A DNA stretch of 64,000 nt from Siphonodentalium dalli (GCA_032622095.1 CP136064.1:220176205-220240204), one strand, 5' to 3'; counted from the first letter of the stretch, positions 25,866 through 37,888 are shown. Numbers and translations are program-made. Notes: generated by a model not told the origin, from the sequence alone.

Positions 25866-26516
25866 GAGAACCATAATAGACCATTAAATCTAGATAATAT
25901 ACAATTAGTACCCCTGCATGCTTGTGTCATATTTCCTATATATATAAGTCACTTAAATCATCACTCCACTTACACGTGGTACTAATAATTGTGATACTTT
26001 ACTTATATCGAGATATATATATTTTATAGGTCAAATAGTCCCTTAATATCTGAGCTAAATATCCACTTGAATTGATTTCTTTACAAAAATTATGTAATGC
26101 ACATCATATATTAAAACATTCTCTCAATCCCCTTTCATATCAATGTGATGGCTATCGGACAATAAGGTTAAGATAAATTTATTTTATGATTAATTCACGA
26201 ATCACTAACAATCACGCACATTAGAGAATAATATAGAGATATTTCTATTAATTTCGATGAGAACAAATTGCTCAACCTGTGACGTTGACTTGCTGCTTGT
26301 CGATAAACAACAGTATATCGTATCACAGTCTAAGTTAACAATATTGACCAATATATAAACAGTGGTGCGATGTGACATAATATGCGGGAAGACCGCAAGC
26401 GTTCCCATAAATGAAAAGTTGACGGGGAATATAATGAAGTCAGTATAGTACGAATCTGATTGTTTGTTGAAACAGACTGGTTGTATCATGTCGCATGGAT
26501 ATCTCCTCTATTTTAG
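25866..26516. other. Intron sequence before exon 2
   Basis: No gene or long repeat seen. The end (26505-26516, CTCCTCTATTTTAG) is a good splice acceptor with a pyrimidine tract. Confidence 0.5.
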
Positions 26517-26806
26517 TTTGGGCGGGTTGTACTGGTATTGATGTGATGAAGGGGAAGGATGCTGCCGGTCAGATACTCGGAGGGATAAAGATACTCGTCC
26601 CAAATCTACCAGCTAGGAATACGGCTCCGACCAAGGACGATAAACTGGAACTTCCGGTGGTAAACAGAACATTCACTATAACTCTACCCAGAGCTGCCCC
26701 AGTAATAAAATTGAAGATCAAGGAACGTGATAACATAGACTCTTTTGACGTCACCTTCTTCAACGATGGCGTACAAGTTCATATTATGTTGGCGGGAGTT
26801 AACCTC
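26517..26806 (+). CDS. Exon 2 of the ZP/EGF gene: N-terminal part of an unrecognised extracellular domain
   Basis: 290 nt lie between the acceptor CTATTTTAG and a perfect donor GTAAGT at 26807. The first two bases complete a codon begun in exon 1, and the exon ends on a codon boundary. It encodes about 97 residues starting WAGCTGIDVMKGKD, with alternating hydrophobic strands (FTITLP, VIKLKIKE, FDVTFFNDGVQVHIMLAGVN) that suggest a beta-sandwich. Exon 3 begins in the matching phase and completes the unit. The arrangement recalls repeated beta-rich units in invertebrate mucin-like or ZP proteins, but I cannot name a family. Only two cysteines are present across exons 2-3 (GCTG and FTC). Reading the frame upstream of 26517 would add a spurious ATG inside the acceptor region. 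Confidence 0.68.
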
Positions 26807-27617
26807 GTAAGTAAAACAAACCCTTAAAAATCCTGTTGAAATTCGTGGACCTATTTCGTATGCATGATCAGTATGCATAAAAGCCGCGATGCCAGTCATA
26901 ATAATACATGCACATAATCACAGGTCTTCTAACCAGTGATAATTGAGTGATATTATATATTTTTGAAGTAATTATAGTCCACTTACCTTACTATATATCC
27001 TTCGTATACTGAATGATAGAGAATAGATGCATTACATTTCTACTTATTAAGATCTCAGTCACTGTTTAGAAGGCCTGTGATATAAAAACGCTGAGTTTCT
27101 CGTAACTAACTGGTATGATTTTTCTCTCTGTGAAATATATTTTCCCCATTGTTATATGAACTATGGCAAAACATGTATTTACCACCCCCCCCCCCCCCCC
27201 CCCGCAAACGAAATTTGGTGTGTTTATAAAACAAAATGATTCTGTCTATCGGCCCATCCACCCATGCTTATATCCGCCAGTCTAGCCGTCGCTATCTTAG
27301 TATTAGCGAGGTTGCATACAGTGAACTATTGTGTCGGAATTATACCGAAGTGACATTATCATGACCCGCAGATAGAATTTAATATATATAGGTCATGAAT
27401 GGACATGAGATTGCCATGAACAGCACCATCTGATCAGATTCACAGGGTGCGCACACGCGTGTATCACATAACTAATTTACGTCATAGCACCCTGGTACCA
27501 AGTTCAAACTATCCTGCCTGCCTGCCAAGATGGATGACTATTTTGACAGGTTGATGGTATAATCTGGCACAGGATGGTTGGAACAGACGTGTCTAAAAAG
27601 GTGTGTGAAACATGGGC
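26807..27617. other. Intron sequence, no gene seen
   Basis: Begins the 18,172-bp intron between exons 2 and 3. Contains a C19 tract at 27185-27203. No other structure noticed. Confidence 0.45.
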
Positions 27618-27970
27618 TTATATATATATATATATTCTTTATTTCCTCCATTCATGGAGATATTTAGAGAATGCATACAATTAATATAAATTATAAGAAC
27701 ATAAACAGGTAACAAAAGTCAACATATTTACAGTCATCATCTAAGTGGTGAACATGAGAATTACATACATGATTTCCATTTGCAACAACCATACACATAG
27801 AAGCATTCATACTAACAGACACACATCTATAACATTGGAGAATTACATGCATGACTTCCATTTATAACAAACAAACTCCCAGAAGCATTCATACTAACAG
27901 ACACACACAAAACATTGGCGAATTACATGCATGAAGTATTCATACTAACAGACACACATTCGTTATATGT
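27618..27970 (-). mobile_element. LINE 3' UTR and tail (minus strand), with an ~81-bp tandem repeat
   Basis: On the minus strand the segment ends CCATGAATGGAGGAAATAAA followed by a TA-rich tail. This resembles the 3' ends of the LINEs at 37888 (+) and 51145 (-), which also end in GGAGGAAAT(A)AA-type sequence. Upstream on the element lie 2.5 tandem units of about 81 bp at 27758-27839, 27840-27919 and 27920-27960 (plus-strand landmark GAATTACAT.CATGA). No coding part is recognisable, so it is a strongly 5'-truncated copy. Confidence 0.55.
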
Positions 27971-28224
27971 ATAGACAGAGACAGACGACCAGAATGGCAA
28001 TGTAGCGTTATCGTGTAATGGAATGAACATATGGTCAAATATCTAATTGGCTCTCCACGACAGGCTAAATGTGATGTGTTATTATACGGTTATATAGATC
28101 TTTATATATAAAGAATTGGGACCAGAGAAATAGCATACTCCTTTTCCTATATATGTTTAGTCAGAGTTTTAGTCTGGCAGTCTGCTGCTTCTCACGAAAT
28201 TGACACGACCTAAATCTTACCGAG

Positions 28225-28657
28225 GTGCTGTTATGTTGGCTCGGTGTAACAGAAGTGAAACACTCATGCACAGATTATTTATTTACAATGCAACATCTAC
28301 AAAAGACAACTCGACTACTCCTTGATGACGTTATGGCTAAGTCTGGTCAATTTATACACCACGCAATGAAGTTATACGACAAGAGACGCCCAGCTCCCTC
28401 CCACTTGGCCCCTGATCAGGACCATCAGCCTACCATCGTCGGCAGCGGATCAAGAGAGTGATGTTATTCCGCCCTACCATGTCTTCGACTTGGAGACTGA
28501 TACTCTACCACCATTGCCACCACCTCAAGTTCCGGAAGCAGAAATTGAAATGGCACGTACAACTTGTGCGGAGAGGGCAGCTAAAACAGCTAACAACAAA
28601 ATCTCTCCAGCATTAAAAGAAGAACCACCTGAAAAAAGATATAAAAATAAAACTTGA
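28225..28657 (+). pseudogene. Unrecognised coding-like stretch in two frames
   Basis: An open frame at 28225-28461 ends with HLAPDQDHQPTIVG. A second frame, open from about 28390 and readable from about 28440, encodes QESDVIPPYHVFDLETD, a Pro-rich PPLPPPQVPEAEIEMA segment and a Lys-rich tail, stopping at 28655-28657. The composition of both parts is protein-like, and they would join through a single frameshift or a missed splice near 28440. An AT-rich, polyadenylation-like region follows. It lies in the 18-kb intron and is probably a decayed transposon or retrocopy ORF. No family is recognised. Confidence 0.3.
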
Positions 28658-29177
28658 TTTGAAAATATCTAAAATGTATTATGTCTTTTTTTCCTTCCCT
28701 TTTATGATACTAATTAAAGGCAAACAATGATGGTATAGTAGGACTACTCCGTCCGTCCGAGATTCCAGGGGTTAACCCCCCCAAACGATAAATATGTTGA
28801 TTGGAAAAAAAATTGCATCACACATTTTTTCCGACATCGAACCACCCACCTACCCCTCCCTGTGTCTGGAATTTTTCTGCAGACCCCCTGGTTTTACAGG
28901 ATTTTCAGGTTTATACATTAGAGCTGACTCAGGTGAGATGAAACTATACTCAAAAAATAATGGTAGGGTGCATACCAGTATGGGTGAACGTCGACTCTAT
29001 ATTTGAAATCTAGAGTCTGGAGCTAATGTCGCCAAAACCATTTCTATTCAGCGAAGGGCTTCCCCAAAATGACGTCACGGATTTTAAAAAATACATCGAT
29101 GATTGACAGGTGTCCCCACGTGTTATTTGTTGTGCTTCGCAATAACAATGGCCGACTGATCAACCCCTAGAAGGCCT

Positions 29178-29438
29178 GTGTCGCGACATAAACTTACAGA
29201 AGATAATATTTGTCGTGTGTGCGACTATTCTTTTTCGGGAGATGAACTCGCCGCATCAACGGGAAAGCTGCATCCGAGAGCAAAAAATAAGGTCGTCATC
29301 AAAAATGATGCTTTAGAACTATTTAAAAGCATAAAATTAAGTGATTTCCTCGGTGTTTCAGATGACTTTTTTACGACAAATAATTTGATTTGCAAACCAT
29401 GTTACAATAAAGTAAATCAAATACACGGACATGAGTGA
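29178..29438 (+). CDS. Candidate exon with paired CxxC motifs (zinc-binding N-terminal-like)
   Basis: The frame encodes LTEDNICRVCDYSFSGDE, then a charged helical stretch, then DDFFTTNNLICKPCYNKV. Two C-x2-C pairs about 60 residues apart resemble small zinc-coordinating N-terminal modules of invertebrate regulatory or transposase-derived proteins. There is no in-frame ATG: the frame opens on GTG after an in-frame stop. A spliced exon is therefore more likely, with possible acceptor AACTTACAG at 29191-29199 and donor GTGAGT at 29435. If unspliced, it terminates at TGA 29436-29438. Partner exons are not identified. It could belong to a DNA transposon stranded in the ZP gene's intron. Confidence 0.35.
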   Translation: MSRHKLTEDNICRVCDYSFSGDELAASTGKLHPRAKNKVVIKNDALELFKSIKLSDFLGVSDDFFTTNNLICKPCYNKVNQIHGHE

Positions 29439-30319
29439 GTTCTATTTATATTTATGGGAGGCCAAGTTGGTACCATACGCAGGCCTATCTATCAGGTCTA
29501 GCACATCCTTCAAATTAATCCGAATCGTATCGAATATATAATTTCGAAGCCATTTTTTCTGTCTCTGTTGTATTTGCAAGCCTCGCTTTCGATCGGAGAA
29601 ATACCGACGAAATTCCGCTCTGTTACTATATTTAGAGTTGACATTATGGGACAGTCTCCGCCCACTAACACTTGTTTATTAACACATAACGGTTTCATTG
29701 GACGGAAAATAATTTACGCAATCAATCAGATTACGGAATCCCGAGGACTTGGAAATGAGATAGCGATGTTATCGTCAGACCTAATATTCAATGTTGTTAT
29801 GAATATTTAGGTATGAGTTTACTTAGACTGGGTGCATACACACATGCATGTAATTTCTGTATGTAAAATACATGTATTTTACATGGTCACACCAATAATT
29901 GACAATATTAATCACCTGCGCGCGAGCGGTTCATTGTTTACATGCCAGACAAGGGAGTAGTGATAAGCGAAGTCAAACTCTCTGCTATCAGGACATTTAA
30001 GGCCAGTCAAAACCATGTCTTCTCTTACGGATGAGGAAGTTAGTCAAGTATGTGTGATATCTGGCATTGTATTAATGCACGAACAACAGAAGCGACACGT
30101 CTGACATATATGCAGGCTTGATATAGAACATGTTTGACCATGATGCTTGTTTTGCGTGAGGTCTCGAAAGCTTCAAATGGCTAAGGGACTTAGTTGAATG
30201 TATCGGTCGGAATAATCTGGACAAGAAGGTACAATATATTATGTTTTACTTAAATAGCTCAGACAGTCGCCTGGTAGCTTTCGGGATCACATATAGCCCC
30301 GAGTCGGGGATCATATACA
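29439..30319. other. Intron sequence, no gene supported
   Basis: Short open frames only. Near 30280 there are two adjacent copies of GGGATCA.ATA.AGCCCC.AG. Confidence 0.4.
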
Positions 30320-30588
30320 GCCCCAAGTTTGGAGAAATCCTGATCCACCACTGCTATAAATATAGAGAGGACTGGTATTTATTTAGATAGAACGTTCACC
30401 ATATGGGTTATCTCACGAATAATTATTTTAAGTAACCTGGCGACTCGGTCCAAGATAGCGGTGGTGGATCAGGATTTCCCCCAACTTGGGGCTATAAATA
30501 TCAAGAGAGGACTGGTAATTATTTAGATAGAACGTCCACCATATGGGTTATCCCACGAATAATCTGGCCACTCGGTCCAAGATAGCGG
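30320..30588. repeat. Composite of overlapping inverted and direct repeats
   Basis: Inverted pair: 30320-30351 (GCCCCAAG..AAATCCTGATCCACCAC) against 30461-30492. Direct pair: 30364-30461 against 30504-30588 (AGAGAGGACTGGTA, TTTAGATAGAACGT, CACCATATGGGTTATC, CTCGGTCCAAGATAGCGG). The first direct copy has an extra 13-bp insertion before CCTGGCGACTCGG. No coding content. Confidence 0.85.
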
Positions 30589-31079
30589 TTTCTCTACATT
30601 CCGACTTTAAAAAAAATAATTTAATCATCTTTTTGGTACAATTTGCGATATATTATTACACACATTCATGTACACACATAGCTTATATGATAATAAAGAT
30701 ATATGCTATTAAATCTTACTTTTTCAATTGTCTGTATTACGTTATATTAAGGCACAATGTCAGGTATCGTTCAAATTAAAATGAAATCTGTGTCATTAAA
30801 AAATTTCGTCAGGTCTTCATTAAGCATTCATTAAGATTTACTAGTGTTTGACTTTTTAATGATATAAAGAGAAGTAATGGTGGTATAATCTGACCTGTTA
30901 CTCATGTTAAAGGTTGTGTTTGTGAACTTCCTGTAGAGGCCTTGCAAATTTTCGTTCTATCATTGGGAGGGGGGAATTGGGAAGTGTTCCTATCATGGGA
31001 AACAGACTCGAAATTCAGATCCTTCTATTGTTCTGTATTTAACAATAATAGAGTTTTCTTTTAAGATACATCATTAATT
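30589..31079. other. Intron sequence downstream of the LINE 3' end
   Basis: AT-rich. Probably includes the 3' UTR of the minus-strand L1/Tx1-like element that begins at 31080. No other feature seen. Confidence 0.35.
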
Positions 31080-33605
31080 AGGCTGAACACACTGTTCCAC
31101 TTTTTTTCTATACTGCTTTTTAAACTGTTATTTCATTGGTTTGCTAATTTTTCTATTTTAAACTCATGATTTAGGTAACATAAAAGGGATGTTTTTGACA
31201 CATTTTCTTTATTGCATCGTGTTATATAAATATAACGTTTTGTTTACAGTATTAGGTTATTTATTGCTAAATAATGTTGATTTTCCCCAATTCCAAACAG
31301 TATTTCATCAGTAGTCAATTTAAATTTTAGGTTAATGCAATCATCTAGAATGTCCAAGGTATTGTGATTTATTTGGAACTGGAAGGCTTGCAATTTTGTA
31401 CTTTTAGTAATTTTGAAACACCTCATATATATGTTTTTCCAGTCTAGTTGTTGTGGCTCAAGATTTAGTCTTTTGCACCATCCAATTTGGGCACATGGCT
31501 TATTTGGTACTAAACTATTAATGAAATGCTAATAGAGGTATTTGTTTAACCTTTCCTGTCTTTGAATGTCTTGTTGGATCTTATTTTTTTTAATCTCATC
31601 GGGTTTATTCTGACTAGATCTTATCATTTTTCTCCAATTAATGGGGATGGAAGTCATTATTCCTTGCAATGTTAAGTAATTCACTTTGAGTCTATATTTG
31701 AGATAAAATTCTTCAGTATTCATAAAGGAATTGTCTTCATTTAGAATGTCGTTGACACACAAGATTTGTTTTTCTATCCATGTCTTTAGATAAATAGGCG
31801 TATTTTCTATTTTCAATGTTAAATTATGACAAATTGGTTGTGACTTGAAGTCTTTCTATGACGAAGGCTCGCTGGTGAGCAGAGCATATGCTGTTAATAC
31901 TTCTTTCCAGAATGGATTGAAATTTGTTGCTATTTTTGTTATACTTAGTTTATTTAAATTGAACATTATCATTCCCCCATATTTCTCCATTTTATCAAAA
32001 GAATTAATTTCCATTCTGAGTAGTTGAAAGGGTCCAGTACTTTTTTAAGCCATGTAACTTTTAATGATTTTGAGAAACAGCTAAGGTCAGGAATCTTGAG
32101 TCCTCTATTTTCTATGATTTGAATTAATGTATCTCTTTTTATCCTGTCTCTTTTCCCATTCCAGAAAAATTGAAATAGCAAGCACTGCATTTCCTTCATA
32201 GTTTGTTTTGGGGGTTCAGGTAATACTGTCATTATTTGGATAATAATTGGCAGTATTAAAGTTTTTGTTGAGGTTACTTTGCCCATGTGAGACAGTGTCC
32301 TCAATGCCCAGTTCTTTAATATGTTCATGTTTTCATTTTCCCTCCAGTTTTCCTGCACTAGGAGGGGGTCTACCAGATTAAATATAATTCCTAGAGTTTT
32401 GAATCTAACTTCAAAATTCCATTTCAAGTTGATATTTGTTTTTAATAATTTAGTATAACCTCTTCGAGTTCCAAACCACACCGCTTCTGTTTTATCAAAA
32501 TCCGCTTTTAAACCAGATATCTTTTCAAATGCATTGATTAAATTTATTGTTTCTTGTAGAGAGCTTTGACTACCATCAAGCCATATTATTGAGTCATCAG
32601 CATATTGACTAATTTTGTATTCCCTTTCTTTTACTTTAACAACTACAATGTTACTTTCTAATTTTAATGCAGCTGCGATTGGTTCTAGGCAAAGAATAAA
32701 CAAATAAGGTGACAATGGTCGCCTTGTCTGACTCCTCGTTATATGTTAAATGATTGTGACAGATGACCATTGTTTATAATGAGGCTGTTTGCCTCATTAT
32801 AAAGCGTTGTCACCCAATTACACAATGACACTCCAAAACCAAAAAATCTCAATGTTTTCTGAATGAAATTCCAACTTATAGAATAAAAAGCTTTCTCATA
32901 GTCCAATAAGAGCATTAATCCAGGTATATTTTGTTCTTCGTATTCTAAAAGCAAGTCATATGTCAAGCGTGTGCTTTCCCCAATGGAACGTCCTTTTATA
33001 AAACCTTTTTGTGTGTCACTAATCATTGAATTAATTTGTGTTTTTATTCTATTTGCTAAAACTGAATCTGCTAATTTGTAATCTATATTTAAGAGGGTGA
33101 TTGGCCTTAAGTTTTTTTATTTGTGATTTATCCTTGCCAGGTTTTGGCAATCAAGTAATCATTCCTTGGCGTTGTGTCACTGACATTGAGCCTTTTCTAT
33201 ATGCATCGTTAATGGAATTTAAAACAAAAACTGCTATATCTTTCCAAACGAATTTATAAAACTCGGCAGTATACCCGTCATTACCTGGTGATTTATTGTT
33301 TTTCGTTGTATTTAATGTTGTTAATATTTCATATTCGTTTACCAGTCCTTCACTCTTTTTAATCTCTTCTTCATTTTTAATTTCGATGAAAGGATTAATT
33401 TGATCTAAGAATTTATCAAACTGTTCTTCCTCAGATTTATTGTCATTTAATTTATATAAGTTTTTACAAAATTTCCTTTGTTCTTCATGTATTTCTGTTG
33501 TAGTGCTCTTATCATCTCTTATAACTTTAGGAATTCATTTTTCTGTATAATTTCTTTTTTCTAGATATGCAAAATATTTTAGTGTTTTTTTGTTTGTTTT
33601 GTATA
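31080..33605 (-). mobile_element. L1/Tx1-like LINE, ORF2 reverse transcriptase and C-terminal region (inactivated)
   Basis: Read on the minus strand, the pieces are in canonical order. First comes a pre-RT segment with SPGNDGYTAEFYK (about 33290), then LRPITLLNIDYKLADSVLANRI and QKGFIKGRSIG, motif A within LLLDYEKAF, then RGVRQGD and SPYLFILCLEP, motif C YADD (about 32600), GLKADFDKTEAVWFG, and tail segments QRQERLNKYLY and FKITKSTKLQAFQ. Frames change several times: a TAA immediately before RGVRQGD, a frameshift between RQGD and SPYLF, and further breaks after 31970. The RT-distal part has lost the usual Cys/His knuckle. Its endonuclease half lies at 38946-39909 and its ORF1 at 41973-42836, same strand and order, so this is one element split by a later insertion (33606-38945). 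Confidence 0.88.
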
Positions 33606-34339
33606 GCGAAAATGTGATTATATACTCAACACCTCAGTTTTCTTCAGAGGTTTTAGTCGATGCGTGAAAAATAAGCGCATCACCACACGCTGTATGTTGC
33701 TTGAAGCCACATAGTTAACCGCAATGTTTCGACTCTATTTACACAGAACTAGCATGTAGAACTATGAAGGTTGAGAAACTTCATCAGAGGCACGACCTTA
33801 TATTGAATGGGTATTTACATTATATATGTATGTACTCATTTTTGTTTTTTTCTGTAATTTATCTCTTTCTTATTGGAAGAGGATTTACAGTACAATTTGT
33901 TTGGTCCCGATTAGTGCCAGTCTGCGTTTTGTAAATGTCGTTTGCACCAACGTGATTTAATGTCTCAATTTGCATGTATCCCGTGCCTGTGGCACTGTAA
34001 ATTTCGATTTACCTCGTATTTCGTTCTGTGTCTGTCATGGTTTGTTCGCATTGCCGGCATTTCCCTCGAGGAAAAGGGGTTGACTGAAGCGTCCAGGAGC
34101 AATATGGTCTCTGTATTCACTTTCTTTGAATTAGTGCTGTACCCAGCATGATGTCCAGGCTATTTCGTTACATGAGATTGTAATGAGATAGGCATCTCAA
34201 TTGGGTGCATGCTATTGGTGTGGCTATTGAAGTCAGAGGTCGTAAATTTCCAATCAATCAATATGTCACGTTACGCCATACTTATCTGGCTATTGTGGAA
34301 TCCGAGTAGGTTATAATCTTGTCTGATCAACAGATTCAA

Positions 34340-34510
34340 GACCCGAGATAATGTGCCAAAGCTCTTTTATAATTTCTCTGTATTTATTTATTTGTTTTTT
34401 TAATTTTTTTTATATTAGCTGCTTTGTTTTTATTTTATTGTTTTGGGCTTTTTTATTATTATTTCTTAGCCTTCTGTTTTATTTATCTTTCATATTTTGT
34501 ATCTACCATT
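34340..34510. repeat. T-rich low-complexity stretch
   Basis: Runs of TTTATTTATTTG and TTTTTTAATTTTTTTTATA. The plus-strand open frame 34351-34557 is a low-complexity artefact. Confidence 0.7.
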
Positions 34511-35644
34511 TTGGAGATCGGTTTATAAATAATGTAGTTTTTGCTGTATCATACTGAGCCATGATTTTTCTCATGATGTCACATTTCTGTGCGTGGGTGT
34601 GGCTTTGTTGGTGGTTTCCGGTCCATTCAATCTCTTTTTTGACAGTATTTCGCCGAAATTTTTTGTTCGCCGGAAAGCGACTCTCGGTTCTTCTTTGAAT
34701 ATCTCCCTTATATGTGATGAGTTTGGGATTTTTTCCCAATTTTCTTTAAGCTTTCTATTTATGGTGTAACATTTGTTGTGAGGGTGGTAATCATTGTCAC
34801 CTTATTATCCCTTATTTTGAGAGATTTGTTGCATATTGAACCGGTTCTGTTCACATATGAGACTGCGTCTCAATATTTGGCTATCTCCTTTGTTTTTTAG
34901 CCGCGTATTCTCAGTTTGTTGGCAAAAAACTCGCATCTGTTTTTGAAGTCAGATTCATTGCTGCAATTGCGCATATAACGTGTGCACTCGCCAATGATAA
35001 ATGATTTGAAGTTGATTTTCTCGTGTGCCGAATCTCGATGTAGATACTGGAATGTGTATGTTGGTTTAGTATGGCATTTGAAATCGAGAGTTCCGGTTTT
35101 ACTGAATTTTTGGCCTTTAAAGATATCGAGATCTAGGAATATGGCTTCATTCTTTTGTATAATATAGGTAAACTTAATTAGGTCGTGCGCCTCGTTTGCC
35201 ATGGTAAAGAATTGCATAATTTCTTCATGGTTGCCATCGAACAATATTAGGCCGTCATCTCTGAATCTTTTGTGCAGGATGATTTTGTGTTTGTATTTAA
35301 ATTTATCCAATAGCTGACATATGTGCTTGTTGATATCAGTATCGCATATCTCGGGCGAAAATTTGCTGCCTTGTGCTGCTCCGACAACTTGTTTGTAATA
35401 TTTTCCGTTAAAGGTGAACTCGTTGTTCTCTAGGATAACATGTGCTATCTCTAGGAGTTCGTCGGTTGTCGGGCGATTAATTGAGTAGCTCATATCCTTA
35501 TTATTGTCGAGTTCTATTTTTAAAGATTCGATGAGTTCTGAAAACCTCATATTCGTGTATAGGCTTGTGATGTCATAGGTCGCTAATAGTGTGTCATTGT
35601 TGATTTGAGTTTCTTCCAATATTTTTATCAGATCAATCGATCCC

Positions 35645-35833
35645 TTTATATGCGTTGATTGCTTGTGTGATATAGGTAACAGGAAATGATCCATAAAACC
35701 ACTCAATTTTTCGGTGGGACCGCTCGATTGCGATATGATAGGTCTACCAGGCGGTTGTATTTTTTATACCGGTATAATTAAAACTTGGATCAATATTTTG
35801 TAGCTGTTTGCCAATTTTGTGAACTTTTGGTAA
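35645..35833. repeat. Left ~189-bp flanking direct repeat around the inserted LINE
   Basis: Matches 37889-38080 at roughly 95% by eye, beginning TTTATATGCGTTGATTGC and ending GTGAACTTTTGGTAA. Both copies are Penelope RT sequence (the LPKVHK to LLPISHK region on the minus strand). Differences include an extra T here in GTATTTTTTATACC and ATAAAACC here against an A-run in the right copy. Confidence 0.9.
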
Positions 35834-37888
35834 GGTCATACTTACCCGCCTACAAACGAATACTCCGCAATTAATCGCGGTTAGTCCTCTGCAACACGGG
35901 TTTCAGAGAGAGGTCAGCTGTATGATATGATGACGTATTACCTCGTTCAAGACTGTATCTCTTTTACCAAAGACCGTGGCAATAAGTTGTTTTGTGCCTG
36001 CTCGATACTCAGAAAGCATTTGATTGCGTTTGGAAAAATGGTCTATTATAATAAACTCCGCAAAAGAGGTATCACTGGAAAAATTTGGCAAATTATTCGC
36101 TCACTCCTTATCAATATAGCATGTTGCGTCAGGTTTGATCATCTCACCTCCAGATGGTTCACTGTGCATCAGGGAACAAGACAATGTGTTATATTGTCTC
36201 CTGTGCTATATATGTTATATATAGCTGACCTACTCCAAGAATTAGAAAGTCAATATTATGGCCTTCAAATTCAAGGCATAAACTGTTCTGCCATAACTCA
36301 AGCAGATGACATGATGCTCCTCCTCTCTCTTACGAAGGAAGGCATATCGAACTTGATACGAATATGTTGTCGGTACAGTCAGTTTTGGAGATTTAAGTAT
36401 AACTCAACAAAAACTGTTATCCCTGTATTTAACGAAACAAAACATGAATTTGAAAAATGTAACCGCAAATGGTCATTCTGCGAACACTCTACAACTTTAA
36501 GGGAAGTGGATTCTGCAATCCACTTTGGCATACCTCTTGCTAAATACAAACAAAGTTCTCATATGATAGATCACCTATGTGATAAAATACGGGGTAGTTA
36601 TTTTTCTCTTACCAAAGCAGGCATATATCCTGGTGGGATAACTCCTTTCAGTTGTTTGAAAATATATAAGTCTATTGTATTAAGTTGTGGCTTGTACGGT
36701 TCTGAGATGTCACGATGCCTGTCTCAGTCCGATATGATGAAATTAGAAAGAGTACACCGCGTGTGTCTGAAAAACATGCAGGGTTTACCCAGAGCGACGC
36801 GAACAGTGATATCACAGGGTATCATAGGTCTTAGCTCTGTTGCTAGCATCACCGAGAGGAAAAAGCTATCTCTGTTAGGGTCGCTCTGTAGATTGTCATC
36901 AGACAAAGCTGCAAAACGCATATTCGTTTTCAGATTATACGAGCACCTGTTTGGTCGTCAAGAGCTACACTCACATATGTCTGACATATATCATATCTTA
37001 GATAAATTCTCTCTTTTAGAGCATGTAAATAACTTTGAAATATCTGGCTTATTTCCTTCCAAATCTGTGTGGAAAAACTTGGTGCAGACTCAAATATCCG
37101 AATTTGAAAGGATTTGTTGGTGTGACTACTGACCCGAAATTATCAGTATTTGCCACTGCATATCCTTTATGGGTAACATGCAGGGACTACCCAAAGGAAA
37201 AATTCACTTTCTTAATGGCAGCGCGCTTGCTCGCACATACATTATATCGCGATAGTGACATTTGTTTAAAGTGTGGCATGTCATACCAATGTCTTATTAT
37301 GCACATATTTATTGATTGTATCTTCTTTGCTGAACTACGGAACTATGTCTGGCATGATTTTCTTGACCAGTTTGGGATTGAGGCCTCCCTGCATATATAG
37401 ACGGATTGGAAAAGGAAGAACTACTGGCCTGCTTCCTAAATTGGTCATCACCCATCCGATATTCAAGTTGACTCAGATTGAAGGATCTTGTCATCTTCTT
37501 TGTCCGAGTGACTGCGAATATTTGGAAATTTTATCACATCGAACCAGGCTAGTGGTTTGCTCATCACACCAGTCGATACGTACAGCGAACATTTTAACAA
37601 AATGACAAATACCTTCTTTTCATCTTCCATTCGCAAAAATAACCCATTTCGTAAATGCATGATACCTTAGTTTCATAAATAATATATTGTTTGTTTATAC
37701 ATGTATGCACGATATTGGTATCATTTGTATGTACTTGTATATAGACTATTGTTATGTGTATATCTATACACCAAAACCTTTATATATATATATATAGATT
37801 TATATATATATATATATATATATATATGTTTAGCCTGTACATATGTTTGTAACTCTTCATGATATTGGAGGAAATTAAAGTATAATAA
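35834..37888 (+). mobile_element. 5'-truncated LINE inserted in the Penelope-like element (inactivated)
   Basis: Opens with HGFRE-like residues (NTGFRERSAV), continuing into the frame at 35927-37132. Motif A is displaced by compensating frameshifts: LDTQKAFDCVWKNG reads in another frame near 36010. It then shows HQGTRQ, LSPVLYMLYIADLL, and ITQADDMMLLL, where the first residue of the usual YADD is Gln. After that come SCGLYGSE, LERVHRVCLKNMQGLP, and a C-terminal knuckle CLKCGMSYQCLIMHIFIDC in a shifted frame (about 37265). The 3' UTR contains a TA microsatellite (37781-37827) and ends TTGGAGGAAATTAAAGTATAATAA. CR1/Jockey-like clade by pattern. Flanked by about 190-bp direct repeats. Confidence 0.85.

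Larger units (their letters stand above)
33606..35833 (-). mobile_element. Penelope-like element, 3' part: RT palm/thumb and downstream region
   Basis: The main frame (34897-35706, minus) reads TYDITSLYTNM (motif A Asp), FNGKYYKQVVGAAQGSKFSP, FRDDGL (motif C with Asp-Asp), IFLDLDIF and a HTKPTYTFQYLHRDS segment. The LYTN, GAAQGS and KPTxTxxYL patterns are characteristic of Penelope-like RTs rather than LINEs. Continuing in shifted frames to about 34560 are KKNRES/EEPRVAF-type residues of the usual RT-distal region. I do not see a GIY-YIG endonuclease. At 35700-35833 the frame is broken by an extra base in the GIKIQPPGRP region. A CTGATGA and a CGAAAC box at 33726-33787 sit in the 3' non-coding part. 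Confidence 0.85.

Noticed and set aside
34351-34557. Plus-strand membrane-protein-like ORF (Phe/Leu/Ile rich)
   Set aside because: Arises from a T-rich low-complexity tract inside the 3' region of the Penelope-like element.
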